From an uncultured Sutterella sp. (lineage in GTDB: Bacteria; Pseudomonadota; Gammaproteobacteria; Burkholderiales; Burkholderiaceae_F): a stretch of DNA of 15,018 nucleotides. Each line of letters starts with the position of its first letter. Within the stretch, counting starts at the first letter, position 1. Where the stretch lies: assembly GCA_900552545.1 (NCBI GenBank), contig USAL01000039.1:1-15018 (forward strand), in the 5' to 3' direction. Made by a program: the position numbers and the translations under genes. Below the pieces are notes generated by a model. That model had not been told where the DNA came from. It saw only the letters and a list, made by a program, of their open reading frames with translations, and made no database searches. Shown piece after piece: positions 7,238 to 14,043 of the stretch.

Positions 7238-7457
7238 CATTTGCTAAGCGCACTGTCTGCCCGCGAAAGAGTCCAAGACCTTGATGTCAAGCCGGCACTC
7301 AAGTTGTAAGCGAGTGTGTGTTTTGTAAGGTGCAGGCGAGCAAAGCTGCTGGCAGCGTTAAGTTTTGCAAAGGTCACGCCTGATTTGCTTACGTTTGGTC
7401 TTTTTTGTCAAAACCTTGTCGATAAACTCGGACGGAGACAGTCAAAAACAATAGATG

Positions 7458-7487
7458 CCATCGTGGAGAGCCTCTCCCAGCCGATGG
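7458..7487 (+). promoter_or_regulatory. Leader hairpin before the reductase gene
   Basis: CCATCG (7458-7463) pairs with CGATGG (7482-7487), and inside it GGAGA pairs with TCTCC around GCC. The hairpin ends 10 bp before the ribosome site of the reductase gene. It has no T-run after it, so it is not a terminator; it may affect translation or mRNA stability. Confidence 0.35.
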
Positions 7488-7509
7488 TGATCCAACGAAG
7501 GAAGCAATC

Positions 7510-8805
7510 ATGAAAAAAATCGTCTTCGGCTTTGTTGTTTTGACATGCGCCTTCTGGGGCATCAATCTTTACGTCAACCCGGTTGCGATGAACGCACGCT
7601 CCGTCGTGCACGAGGCGTTCTTTTTGAACGGCGTGCTCGCCTGGGGCTTCATGGCGATGGCAATCGTCATTGCTGCGCGTCCGGCCTGGCTTGAGCGCAT
7701 CACCAACACGCCGCTTGACGCTCTCTACCGCTGGCACCGCACGATCGGCATCTGGGCGGCGGTGCTTACCTTCATCCACTTCTTCACCAAGACGCTCATG
7801 AAGCCCGTGCTTGCGATGATGACGCTCGAGCCCGTTGTCAAGGCTGCGCCCAATCCCAACATTGCAGGCTTTGACGCGTTCTGGGCGTGGCTGCGCGGAG
7901 CGTCCAACACGGCCGCCGAATGGGTGACGATTCTGGGCGCAGTCCTCTTCGTCGTTTCCTTTGTTTCCTATGTGCGCTACCACAAGTGGCTCACGACGCA
8001 CCGGCTCTTTTCGATCATCTTCATCGTCGTTGCCTTCCATTCGATCCGACTCATGGATGCGGCCGACTACGTCACGCCCTTTGGCATTCTCAACATCGCC
8101 CTGACGGTCGTCGGCGTCTGGTACTCGATCGTGCTCCTCGTGCGCGGCGCAGGTCATGAAAAGACGGTGCGCGGTGAAATTGTCGAGAACAAGACCGCCG
8201 GCGGCCTCTCCTTTGTGACGGTGCGCCCGATTCGTGCACTTCCCTTAAAGGCGGGCGAATTCGTCTTCCTGCGCACGGCAGGCCACGAGAAGCATCCGTT
8301 CTCGGTTGCGGGAGTCAATGCCGACGGAACGTTCAATCTCGCGGTCAAGGCCCTGGGTGACTACACGAGCGGATCCGTGCCGGAGCTTGCAAAGGGCGAG
8401 ACGGTCTTCGTCGAAGGCCCCTGGGGACATTTCCAACCCGACTATACGGTAAAGAATCAGCTCTGGCTTGCGGGCGGAGTGGGCATTGCACCGTTTTGCG
8501 CCTGGCTTGAAGATGCGGCCAAAAATGCCCATGGCGCAATCAAGCTCGTCTGGTGCATCAAGTCAAAGGACGCAGAGCCGCTTTATGCACGCGTCATGAA
8601 GCTTGCCGAAGCCGCTGGCGTTGCGCTTGAAGTCTATGAATCGAAGAAAAAGCGCCTTGTAGCCCACGAGCTCTTTGCCACGGGCGTTCCCGAGCAGGTG
8701 TCGTTGTGTGCGGGCGAGCGGCTGGCTGATTCGGTTGCAAAGGCCTACGTGAGTGCAGGCGGCAGCAGCGGCAACATCCGCAAGGAATACTTCAAGTGGC
8801 GCTAA
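7510..8805 (+). CDS. Ferric-reductase-like flavo-heme membrane protein
   Basis: The 431-residue protein joins a ferric-reductase-type membrane domain (about 1-212) to a ferredoxin-NADP reductase-type module. It should carry electrons from NAD(P)H through FAD and two hemes across the membrane to an acceptor that the sequence does not identify. Heme ligands fit the canonical pattern: H76-X13-H90 in one helix and H164-X12-H177 in another. FAD binding is shown by HPFSVAG (262-268) and nucleotide binding by GGVGIAP (322-328); CAGER (400-404) is near the C-terminus. AAGGAAG at 7498-7504 supports the ATG at 7510. It resembles COG4097 predicted ferric reductases. It is a single-gene unit with its own terminator; no siderophore, iron-uptake or MsrP partner gene lies beside it, so iron reduction is only a family-level guess. 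Confidence 0.85.
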   Translation: MKKIVFGFVVLTCAFWGINLYVNPVAMNARSVVHEAFFLNGVLAWGFMAMAIVIAARPAWLERITNTPLDALYRWHRTIGIWAAVLTFIHFFTKTLMKPVLAMMTLEPVVKAAPNPNIAGFDAFWAWLRGASNTAAEWVTILGAVLFVVSFVSYVRYHKWLTTHRLFSIIFIVVAFHSIRLMDAADYVTPFGILNIALTVVGVWYSIVLLVRGAGHEKTVRGEIVENKTAGGLSFVTVRPIRALPLKAGEFVFLRTAGHEKHPFSVAGVNADGTFNLAVKALGDYTSGSVPELAKGETVFVEGPWGHFQPDYTVKNQLWLAGGVGIAPFCAWLEDAAKNAHGAIKLVWCIKSKDAEPLYARVMKLAEAAGVALEVYESKKKRLVAHELFATGVPEQVSLCAGERLADSVAKAYVSAGGSSGNIRKEYFKWR

Positions 8806-8830
8806 GAAGGCGTTGAAAACCAGCAGCGAA

Positions 8831-8878
8831 AGCCCCTTGAGACAGCCCGTTGCGGTTGCTTCAAGGGGCTCGTTTTTT
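8831..8878 (+). terminator. Intrinsic terminator of the reductase gene
   Basis: AGCCCCTTGA (8831-8840) and TCAAGGGGCT (8861-8870) are a perfect 10-bp inverted repeat with a 20-nt loop, followed by CG and six T (8873-8878). Confidence 0.88.
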
Positions 8879-8893
8879 GGCTTGAAAAGAGAA

Positions 8894-8922
8894 TAAAAAA
8901 AGCCGCCCACGAAGAGGCGGCT
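8894..8922 (-). terminator. Intrinsic terminator for the minus-strand usp transcript
   Basis: On the minus strand AGCCGCC (8922-8916) pairs with GGCGGCT (8907-8901) and runs into seven T (8900-8894). It lies about 175 bp after the usp stop and faces the reductase terminator, as expected between convergent genes. Confidence 0.82.
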
Positions 8923-9005
8923 CAAGTTCCGTACTGGTTCGGCGCTCGAAATATCCGCAACAACCTGACGCATCAGCTAACCAGGCGGGTACGCGGACTG
9001 CCGGC

Positions 9006-9044
9006 GCTCCTTACGCGGTAAGGAGCCGTCGAGACGGACGGCTC
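9006..9044 (-). other. Overlapping stable hairpins in the usp 3' region
   Basis: GCTCCTTAC (9006-9014) pairs with GTAAGGAGC (9018-9026) around GCG. GAGCCGTC (9023-9030) pairs with GACGGCTC (9037-9044). The two stems share 9023-9026, so they exclude each other at full length. They sit between the usp stop and its terminator, giving a structured 3' tail of about 200 nt. A 3'-end-derived small RNA is possible but unproven. Confidence 0.4.
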
Positions 9045-9096
9045 GTGCGCCAGGTACGGTTCGTGCTTTGGCAGAAAAGCAGCGAACGAAAAATTC

Positions 9097-9993
9097 TTAT
9101 CGACGAATCAAAAGAATCGGCACGTCGCCCTGAGCGGCGATGCGCATGGCAGTCGACCCCATCACGGCCGACTTGAAGCGCCCGTAGCCGTGGCTGCCCA
9201 TGACGACGAGGTCGAGCTTCTTCTTCTTGGCAAAGGCGGCGATTTCGTCGCCCGGGTTGCCGACCAAGCACACTTCCTTCGGAGCAATGCCGGCCTTGGC
9301 GAGCATCGGACGGATCGGATCGACGGCTTCGGCAAATTCCTTCTTCTGAAGTTCGATCACTTCAGCCTCGGAGAGCGCCGGAAGCGCCATGCCGGCCATG
9401 TCGGGCATCACGGTACCCGAGTAGTCGCTCGTGACGTTGATGAGGAAGAATTCGGCGCCGTCGCCGAAGAGGTCGCCGTTGCGGATGGCGTACTTCACGG
9501 CGGCCGAACCGAACTTCGAGCCGTCGACGCACACGCCCACGCGCATGCCGTCGCGCTCGGGCGGATTCTTGCCGCGCACGATCAGAATCGGGTTCTTGGT
9601 GCGGGCGAGAACGCCGTTGGTGACCGAGCCGAGGAAGAGGCCGGCCAGAGCCGTACGGCCGCGCGAGCCCATGATGATCAGATCGACGTCAAGGCGCTGG
9701 GCCTCTTCGGAGATCTTCTCGGCGGGGTCGCCGACGATGAAGGCTTCGTTCACGTGCACGTTGTGGCTGTTGAGGAACTCGCGGGCGGGACTGAACACCT
9801 TTTCAGCCTCCTCCTCGTAGTAGCGCATCAGTGCATCCTTGCCGACCAAACGCGCGGCGCGCGCAGGCAGCGGGTCGAGCACGACGAGAAGCTCAATTTC
9901 CGGCGAATGACCGAGCAGCGACGTGCGCGAGGCAACGAACGCCAGAGAGTTGTCGCTATAGGAGCTGCCGTCAATGGGAACGAGAATCTTCAT
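9097..9993 (-). CDS. Tandem-domain universal stress protein
   Basis: The 298-residue cytoplasmic protein has two UspA domains, about residues 1-141 and 150-298. Each carries the ATP-binding pattern G-x2-G-x9-G-S: G109/G112/G122-S123 in MGSRGRT and G266/G269/G279-S280 in MGSHGYG. Each begins with a strand and Asp as in the family (VPIDGS, VCVDGS). Both are therefore of the nucleotide-binding type. I chose the ATG at 9993 because GGGGAGAA lies about 7 bp upstream and MKILVPIDGSS is the usual beginning; the longer open frame upstream is not protein-like. Usp proteins help survival under starvation and other stress by mechanisms that vary. It is a single-gene unit with its own terminator. GTGAA/TTCAC arms (10006-10023) abut the ribosome site. 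Confidence 0.92.
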   Translation of the reverse strand: MKILVPIDGSSYSDNSLAFVASRTSLLGHSPEIELLVVLDPLPARAARLVGKDALMRYYEEEAEKVFSPAREFLNSHNVHVNEAFIVGDPAEKISEEAQRLDVDLIIMGSRGRTALAGLFLGSVTNGVLARTKNPILIVRGKNPPERDGMRVGVCVDGSKFGSAAVKYAIRNGDLFGDGAEFFLINVTSDYSGTVMPDMAGMALPALSEAEVIELQKKEFAEAVDPIRPMLAKAGIAPKEVCLVGNPGDEIAAFAKKKKLDLVVMGSHGYGRFKSAVMGSTAMRIAAQGDVPILLIRR

Positions 9994-10321
9994 ATATTTC
10001 TCCCCGTGAAAATTGTTCTTCACAGAACGCCCGCGTCCGCAGGACCGGCGATGAAAAAAGCTGCGCCGAACGATGATTTTGGACTTCTGCCGGCTGCCAT
10101 GCAGAGAAAAAGTTCCTGCACGGCACAAAGCCCGGACGTCTGCCTGAACCGTTTTTATATCCTCGTGGGATGAGTCAAGAAAGGCAACGGTTCGTTTGCC
10201 TTGATTCCATGTTAGCGCACTTGAACGCACTTGGGCGTTGTTGCGCGCATGGCGTACCTCGGGTGTTGGCATGCTGTTGAAAATGGGGGCGCGGTGTACG
10301 GCATAAACCCGCAGAGCGGGC
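9994..10321. other. Intergenic stretch upstream of usp
   Basis: No gene is seen. On the minus strand TTGACT (10178-10173) is followed by TATAAA (10159-10154), but the 13-bp spacing is too short for a normal sigma-70 promoter. AAGGCAA (10181-10187) and TTGCCTT (10196-10202) form an inverted repeat just upstream of that -35-like box. The usp leader would be about 150 nt. Confidence 0.4.
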
Positions 10322-10369
10322 AAAAAAATTGCGGACGCCGCCCGAAAAAGTGGGGCCGACATCCGCAAT
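10322..10369 (-). terminator. Intrinsic terminator of the ACT-PFL operon
   Basis: On the minus strand ATTGCGGA (10369-10362) pairs with TCCGCAAT (10335-10328), with more GC pairing inside, and runs into a T-run over 10328-10322. It lies about 40 bp after the PFL-family stop codon. Confidence 0.87.
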
Positions 10370-10409
10370 GGGTTGCGCTTCTTTTATGTGCTGAGTTTTA
10401 CGCTGCGCT

Positions 10410-11783
10410 TTAGTTTCTGAGGCTGTGGATCGGCGCCGGGATGCGGCCGCCGAAGTCAACGAAGCTCTTCGAGTCGCCCACCGGCACGCGGATGATGGAA
10501 GCTTCGCCCAAGAGGCCGCCGAAGACCGCCTTGTCGCCCACGTTCTTGCCCGGCACCGGGATCACGCGCACGGCGGTGGTCTTGCCGTTGATCATGCCGA
10601 TGGCGCTTTCGTCGGCGATCATGGCCGCAATCGTTTCGGCGGGCGTATCGCCTGGGATGGCGATCATATCGAGGCCCACCGAGCACACGCAGGTCATCGC
10701 CTCAAGCTTTTCGAGCGTGAGCTGGCCGCTGCGGGCGGCCGCTTCGATGGAGCTGTCTTCGCTGACCGGAATGAAGGCGCCCGAGAGGCCGCCCACGTTG
10801 CCCGAGGCAAAGACGCCGCCCTTTTTCACGGCGTCGTTGAGCATGGCAAGAATCGCGGTCGACCCGGGAGCGCCGATCGAACTCAAGCCCAGGGTCTGGA
10901 AGATTTCACCCACGCTGTCGCCCACGGCAGGTGTCGGCGCAAGCGAGAGGTCCGCTACGCCAAACGGAATCTCCATGCGGCGCGCTACGCCGCGGCCGAT
11001 CAGCTCACCCACGCGTGTCACCTTGTAGGCGGTGTGCTTGATGATGTCGGCAATTTCCGAGAGCGTGAGTTTTCGGCCGGCTTCGGCAATGGCGCGCTGC
11101 AGCGCCTTGTTGACCACGCCCGGGCCCGAGACGCCCACGTCGATCACGACGTCGGGCTCGCCTATGCCGAGGTAGGCGCCGGCCATGAAGGGCACGTCTT
11201 GAGGAATGTTGCAGAAGACAACGAGTTTGGCGCAGCCGATGCCATCGCGGTCGGCCGTGGCGTCGGCCACGTTGCGGATCGTGCGGCCCATGAGGCGCAC
11301 GGCGTCCATGTTGATGCCGCTCTTGGTCGAGCCCACGTTGATCGACGAGCAGATGCGGTCGGTCGTCGCAAGCGCCTCAGGCAGCGCATCGATCAAGTTT
11401 CTTTCGCCCGGGGTGATGCCCTTTTCAACGAGAGCGCCGAAGCCGCCGATGAAGTCCACTCCCACCTCCTTGGCACATTCGTCAAGAATGCGGCAGGCGC
11501 GCACCATCTGTTCGCGCGTAAACGAGGCGCCGACCGTGCCGATGGGACTTACGGCGATGCGCTTGTTCACCACGGGAATGCCATAGCGGTCGCCCACGGT
11601 GTCGCAGGTTTCCACGAGACGCTTGGCGTAGCGGTTGATCTTGCTTCTTACCTTGACTTCGAAGACGTCGAAATCGTGGCTGGCGCAGTCAAACAGATTG
11701 ATGCCGAGGGTAACGGTGCGCACGTCAAGGTGCTCGCTGCGCAGCATGTTGATGGTCGATAGGACCTCGCGGTCGGTAAGCAT
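10410..11783 (-). CDS. PFL-like DUF711/UPF0210 family protein
   Basis: The 457-residue protein closely resembles the DUF711/UPF0210 family, whose fold is related to pyruvate formate-lyase-type barrels but whose reaction is not known. Family stretches visible include VDFIGGFGALVEKG (109-122), STKSGINMDAV (152-162), GVSGPGVV (217-224), DLSLAPTPAVGDSVG (278-292), GGLSGAFIPVSED (331-343) and VCSVGLDMIAIPGDTPAETIAAM (residues 366-388). The ending GGRIPAPIHSLRN is typical. I see no canonical glycyl-radical motif (RVxGY type), so it should not be called a formate-lyase. C367 lies in a well-conserved stretch and is a plausible catalytic residue, by inference. GGAG lies 11 bp before the ATG. It starts 66 bp after the ACT gene on the same strand, the usual partner of this family. 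Confidence 0.92.
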   Translation of the reverse strand: MLTDREVLSTINMLRSEHLDVRTVTLGINLFDCASHDFDVFEVKVRSKINRYAKRLVETCDTVGDRYGIPVVNKRIAVSPIGTVGASFTREQMVRACRILDECAKEVGVDFIGGFGALVEKGITPGERNLIDALPEALATTDRICSSINVGSTKSGINMDAVRLMGRTIRNVADATADRDGIGCAKLVVFCNIPQDVPFMAGAYLGIGEPDVVIDVGVSGPGVVNKALQRAIAEAGRKLTLSEIADIIKHTAYKVTRVGELIGRGVARRMEIPFGVADLSLAPTPAVGDSVGEIFQTLGLSSIGAPGSTAILAMLNDAVKKGGVFASGNVGGLSGAFIPVSEDSSIEAAARSGQLTLEKLEAMTCVCSVGLDMIAIPGDTPAETIAAMIADESAIGMINGKTTAVRVIPVPGKNVGDKAVFGGLLGEASIIRVPVGDSKSFVDFGGRIPAPIHSLRN

Positions 11784-11849
11784 GAAAGTCTTTCTCCGAA
11801 AAATGGATGCTTCTGATGGCTGAAACGGTTGCTGGTGGAGCGTGCGGCG

Positions 11850-12395
11850 CTAGACGATTTCCACGCGGTGGATGGCCTCGAAGATGTCGCGGTGCTGCAT
11901 GGTGAGCGACAGCCCCATCGCCTTGGCGCGCTCGAGCATCACGCGGTGCAGGCTGCGCGTGTCGAGCTCCTTGGGAATGGCGACCTCAAAGACCTGCATC
12001 GAGGAGCCTTCGGCAAGCGGGAAGGCGCGCAGGGCATCGATGTTGATGCGGTGCTCGCCGAAGATGTGCGCAAACGTTCCCACGATGTCGTTGCGGTCGG
12101 GCCCATAGACGCTGATCACGAAGGGCTCGCTCGGCACGGGGTCGCCCGCGGGGTCCTCAAAGTCGCGCGTGACGACGGTGAGCTTCATGCGCTTGGCGTT
12201 GACCGCCTTCTCAATTTCGGTATTGAGCACATCGTTGGTGAGCTCGGCGGGCTTTCTCACGAGGTAGATGCCGGCGAACTGATCGCGCAGCGTCGACTGC
12301 GTCATCTCGACGATGTTACAGCCAAGCCGCGTCATGACCGAGGAGACGCAGGCGATCACGCCGGGCTGGTCCATGCCGATCACGGCCACGACCAC
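11850..12395 (-). CDS. Double-ACT-domain protein, UPF0237/GcvR-like
   Basis: The 181-residue product has two ACT domains, about residues 1-75 (AVIGMDQPGVIACVSSVM, small-ligand-binding type) and 90-172 (ISVYGPDRNDIVGTFAHIF). ACT domains usually bind amino acids and regulate partner proteins. Single-ACT UPF0237 proteins typically sit next to UPF0210 genes; here the ACT unit is doubled as in GcvR. The start is uncertain: the GTG at 12395 has no Shine-Dalgarno, and the frame has a TGA only eight codons upstream, giving KQTNTNI before the GTG. A GGAG at 12426-12423 points to a start in another frame near 12420, so a one-base indel between about 12396 and 12420 is possible. It is the first gene of the operon with the PFL-like gene. 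Confidence 0.85.
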   Translation of the reverse strand: MVVAVIGMDQPGVIACVSSVMTRLGCNIVEMTQSTLRDQFAGIYLVRKPAELTNDVLNTEIEKAVNAKRMKLTVVTRDFEDPAGDPVPSEPFVISVYGPDRNDIVGTFAHIFGEHRINIDALRAFPLAEGSSMQVFEVAIPKELDTRSLHRVMLERAKAMGLSLTMQHRDIFEAIHRVEIV

Positions 12396-12475
12396 GATGT
12401 TGGTGTTGGTTTGCTTTCAGTGCTCCAAAAAGGAAAGGACCGACGAATCCGAATAAAAAACGAAATGCTCTTCTT

Positions 12476-12520
12476 GTGTGCGTGCGAGGGGGCGGCTGGC
12501 GCCGCAATTTGCGCGCACAC
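12476..12520 (-). promoter_or_regulatory. Leader hairpin of the ACT-PFL operon
   Basis: Arms GTGTGCGTGC (12476-12485) and GCGCGCACAC (12511-12520) form 10 pairs, one of them mismatched or wobble depending on strand. Inside, GCGGC (12492-12496) and GCCGC (12501-12505) form a second stem. On the minus strand it lies between the possible promoter and the ACT gene, followed 19 nt later by six T. It could be a regulatory leader, but I cannot assign it to a known class. Confidence 0.4.
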
Positions 12521-12534
12521 CACGCTCATCTTAT

Positions 12535-12566
12535 CTTATAGCCAAGTGCGGGGAGAGGCGAGTCAA
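12535..12566 (-). promoter_or_regulatory. Possible promoter of the ACT-PFL operon
   Basis: On the minus strand TTGACT (12566-12561) is followed after 20 bp by TATAAG (12540-12535), with a TG two bases before it that may help as an extended -10. The spacing is long, so the call is weak. If correct, the proteobacterial sequence reaches at least 12566. Confidence 0.35.
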
Positions 12567-12576
12567 AACGCGAGAA

Positions 12577-12605
12577 CCGCCCGCAAAAAAGGTGGATTCG
12601 GGCGG
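12577..12605. other. Inverted repeat at the organism change-over
   Basis: CCGCCCG (12577-12583) and CGGGCGG (12599-12605) are a perfect 7-bp inverted repeat with a 15-nt loop holding an A6/T6 run. It ends one base past the acetyltransferase stop. It may be a weak terminator for that gene on the minus strand, though the T-run lies in the loop. It also coincides with the presumed junction between two genomes. Confidence 0.4.
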
Positions 12606-12606
12606 C

Positions 12607-13191
12607 TTACTGAGCGGTCTTGACGTCTTCGGACATCACGCGGCGCAGAAACTTGGCCGGAACGCCGCCTACGATGGTACCTGCTTCAACATTCTTGGTG
12701 ACGACCGCGCCCGCGGCAATGATCGCCCCGTCGCCGATCGTCACGCCCGGCAGCACGACCACGCCCGCGCCGATCCAGCAGTTCTCGCCGATGCGCACCG
12801 GCATGTTGTACTGGTAGCCGCGCTCGCGCAGTTCGGGCAGAATCGGGTGCCCGGCGGTCGCGAGCGTCACGTTCGGCCCGATCATCGTGTGCGAGCCGAC
12901 ATAGATATGCGTATCGTCCACGCAGGTCAGATTGAAGTTCACGTAGATGTCGCTGCCGAAGTGCACGTGCGCCCCGCCGAAATTCGCGTGGAACGGCGGT
13001 TCGATGTAGCAGGCGTCGCCGATCTCGGCGAACATGTCGTGCAGCAGTTCGGCACGGCGGTCGAGCTCGTGCGGGCGCGTCTGGTTGAAATCGTAGAGCC
13101 GCTCAAGGCAGTCGAACTGGCGCGCGAGAATCTGCTCATCGTGAGGCAGGTACATCTCGCCGGAGTGCATGCGGTCTTCCATGTCGCTCAT
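12607..13191 (-). CDS. Maltose/galactoside-type O-acetyltransferase
   Basis: The 194-residue protein belongs to the left-handed beta-helix acetyltransferases (Maa/LacA/NodL group), which move an acetyl group from acetyl-CoA to a sugar hydroxyl in the cytoplasm. The N-terminal Mac domain is present (MHSGEMYLP near residue 8, then CLERLYDFNQTRP). Hexapeptide repeats run from about 75 to 180, with catalytic H115 in ATAGHP, IGENCWIGAGVVVLPGVTIG (134-153) and a closing GGVPAKFLRRV (175-185). Length is within the family range of about 180-205. AGGAGA lies about 6 bp before the ATG at 13191. It is transcribed away from PAP2, with 75 bp between. It looks bifidobacterial by resemblance, unlike the genes to its left. 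The true acceptor sugar is not known. Confidence 0.9.
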   Translation of the reverse strand: MSDMEDRMHSGEMYLPHDEQILARQFDCLERLYDFNQTRPHELDRRAELLHDMFAEIGDACYIEPPFHANFGGAHVHFGSDIYVNFNLTCVDDTHIYVGSHTMIGPNVTLATAGHPILPELRERGYQYNMPVRIGENCWIGAGVVVLPGVTIGDGAIIAAGAVVTKNVEAGTIVGGVPAKFLRRVMSEDVKTAQ

Positions 13192-13254
13192 TTGCTCTCC
13201 TGACACGTCTTTCGTACATCGTTGTCGTCGACACCATTGTATTGGGCTGCCCGC

Positions 13255-13260
13255 TAGTCT
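13255..13260 (+). promoter_or_regulatory. Possible -10 box of a leaderless PAP2 transcript
   Basis: TAGTCT fits TANNNT and ends six bases before the A of the ATG at 13267, so transcription could begin at the start codon. No Shine-Dalgarno precedes that ATG, which agrees with a leaderless message, common in actinobacteria. No clear -35 box is seen at normal distance. Confidence 0.4.
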
Positions 13261-13266
13261 GGCACT

Positions 13267-13956
13267 ATGGATTCGCTGTTCGTGAGGAAACATTGTTGGC
13301 AGATTATCGGCGCGCTGAGCCTGATCGGCGCGCTGTGGTTCACGATCGCGGTGTGCCGGTTCCACATACTCGGCATGGACACCGCAGTATACGGCTGGAT
13401 CACCGCGCATGTGATGACCCCCGGCATGACCAGCGTGATGCGCATGCTCACCCAGCTTTCCGGGTCGATCACCGTGATCGTCGTGGCGGCGGTCGCGCTC
13501 GCCGTGCTGGCCGTGGTGAAGCGCTGGAAAATCGGCGTGGCTGTGGCCGTCAATCTCGCGGGCATTTATGTGCTCAACGAGATCATCAAACACATTGTGC
13601 GCCGTCCACGCCCGGATTTCCCGCATCTCGTGTTCGAGCAGGGGTACAGTTTCCCTTCCGGCCACGCGATGGTGAGCACGGCGTTCTACGGATTCATCGT
13701 CTACCTGCTGTACCGCTACTGGCACACCGCGCGCGATTCGGGCGCCCGCGTGGGGAAGATCGTCGCAATCGTGCTGCTGTGCCTGACCCCGCCGGTCGTC
13801 TTGCTCACCAGGGTCTATTTGGGCGTGCATTACGCGAGCGACGTGTGCGCGGGCCTCCTGTTCGCAATCGCCTGGCTCACACTGTTCTATGTGCCGGCGA
13901 TGAAGCGCACGCTGCTCAAACGCGCGTCTCCGGCTGCATCCCCAACGAAACGCTGA
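13267..13956 (+). CDS. PAP2-superfamily membrane phosphatase
   Basis: The 229-residue integral membrane protein carries the full PAP2 acid phosphatase signature: K108-X6-R115-P116 in KHIVRRPRP, P130-S131-G132-H133 in SFPSGHAM, and T181-R182-X5-H188-X3-D192 in TRVYLGVHYASD. H133 should be the general acid and H188 the nucleophile. About six hydrophobic segments are visible (12-30, 66-84, 89-107, 136-150, 164-181, 193-210). Such proteins dephosphorylate lipid phosphates such as phosphatidic acid, phosphatidylglycerol phosphate or undecaprenyl pyrophosphate on the outer face of the membrane; which one cannot be told. It is divergent from the acetyltransferase. Possible transcript ends are the hairpins at 14109-14190. 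Confidence 0.9.
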   Translation: MDSLFVRKHCWQIIGALSLIGALWFTIAVCRFHILGMDTAVYGWITAHVMTPGMTSVMRMLTQLSGSITVIVVAAVALAVLAVVKRWKIGVAVAVNLAGIYVLNEIIKHIVRRPRPDFPHLVFEQGYSFPSGHAMVSTAFYGFIVYLLYRYWHTARDSGARVGKIVAIVLLCLTPPVVLLTRVYLGVHYASDVCAGLLFAIAWLTLFYVPAMKRTLLKRASPAASPTKR

Positions 13957-14007
13957 GCCGCACATCTGCGATTGAAGTCGATTGCAGATTGGCCGCCGCG
14001 GCTCGGC

Positions 14008-14043
14008 TATCTGCAGTCGCGCCATTATCTGCAAGCGCGCCAT
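14008..14043. repeat. Two-copy 18-bp tandem repeat with flanking direct repeats
   Basis: TATCTGCAGTCGCGCCAT (14008-14025) and TATCTGCAAGCGCGCCAT (14026-14043) are adjacent and differ at two positions. GCTCGGCTATC occurs at 14001-14011 and again at 14046-14056, so the block is bracketed by an 11-bp direct repeat. It lies in the non-coding stretch after the PAP2 gene. Confidence 0.75.

Larger units (their letters stand above)
7098..7509. other. Intergenic stretch between symporter and reductase
   Basis: No gene is visible. Near the symporter end, CTCGCCCC (7122-7129) and GGGGCGAG (7177-7184) can form a long stem-loop whose left arm runs into nine C (7126-7134). A clean terminator follows at 7202-7237. 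The AT-richer second half presumably holds the reductase promoter, but I cannot assign boxes with confidence. A leader hairpin lies at 7458-7487 and a good ribosome site, AAGGAAG, at 7498-7504. Confidence 0.6.

Noticed and set aside
8923..9096. Possible tRNA or known small RNA after usp
   Set aside because: No cloverleaf, no T-loop GTTCGA with matching stem, and no family I recognise; only hairpins remain, listed separately.
9097..10368. A longer 423-residue version of the universal stress protein
   Set aside because: The extra N-terminal part has no family match and crosses the probable leader; GGGGAGAA points to the ATG at 9993.
10425..11762. A 445-codon open frame on the plus strand opposite the PFL-like gene
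   Set aside because: It is the mirror of a gene with strong family resemblance; its product is rich in His, Arg, Ala and Asp with no domain, as expected for antisense frames in GC-rich DNA.
12607..14043. A single 478-codon minus-strand frame through the acetyltransferase and across PAP2
   Set aside because: Only the last 194 codons resemble protein; the upstream part is antisense to PAP2, and a good ribosome site precedes the inner ATG at 13191.
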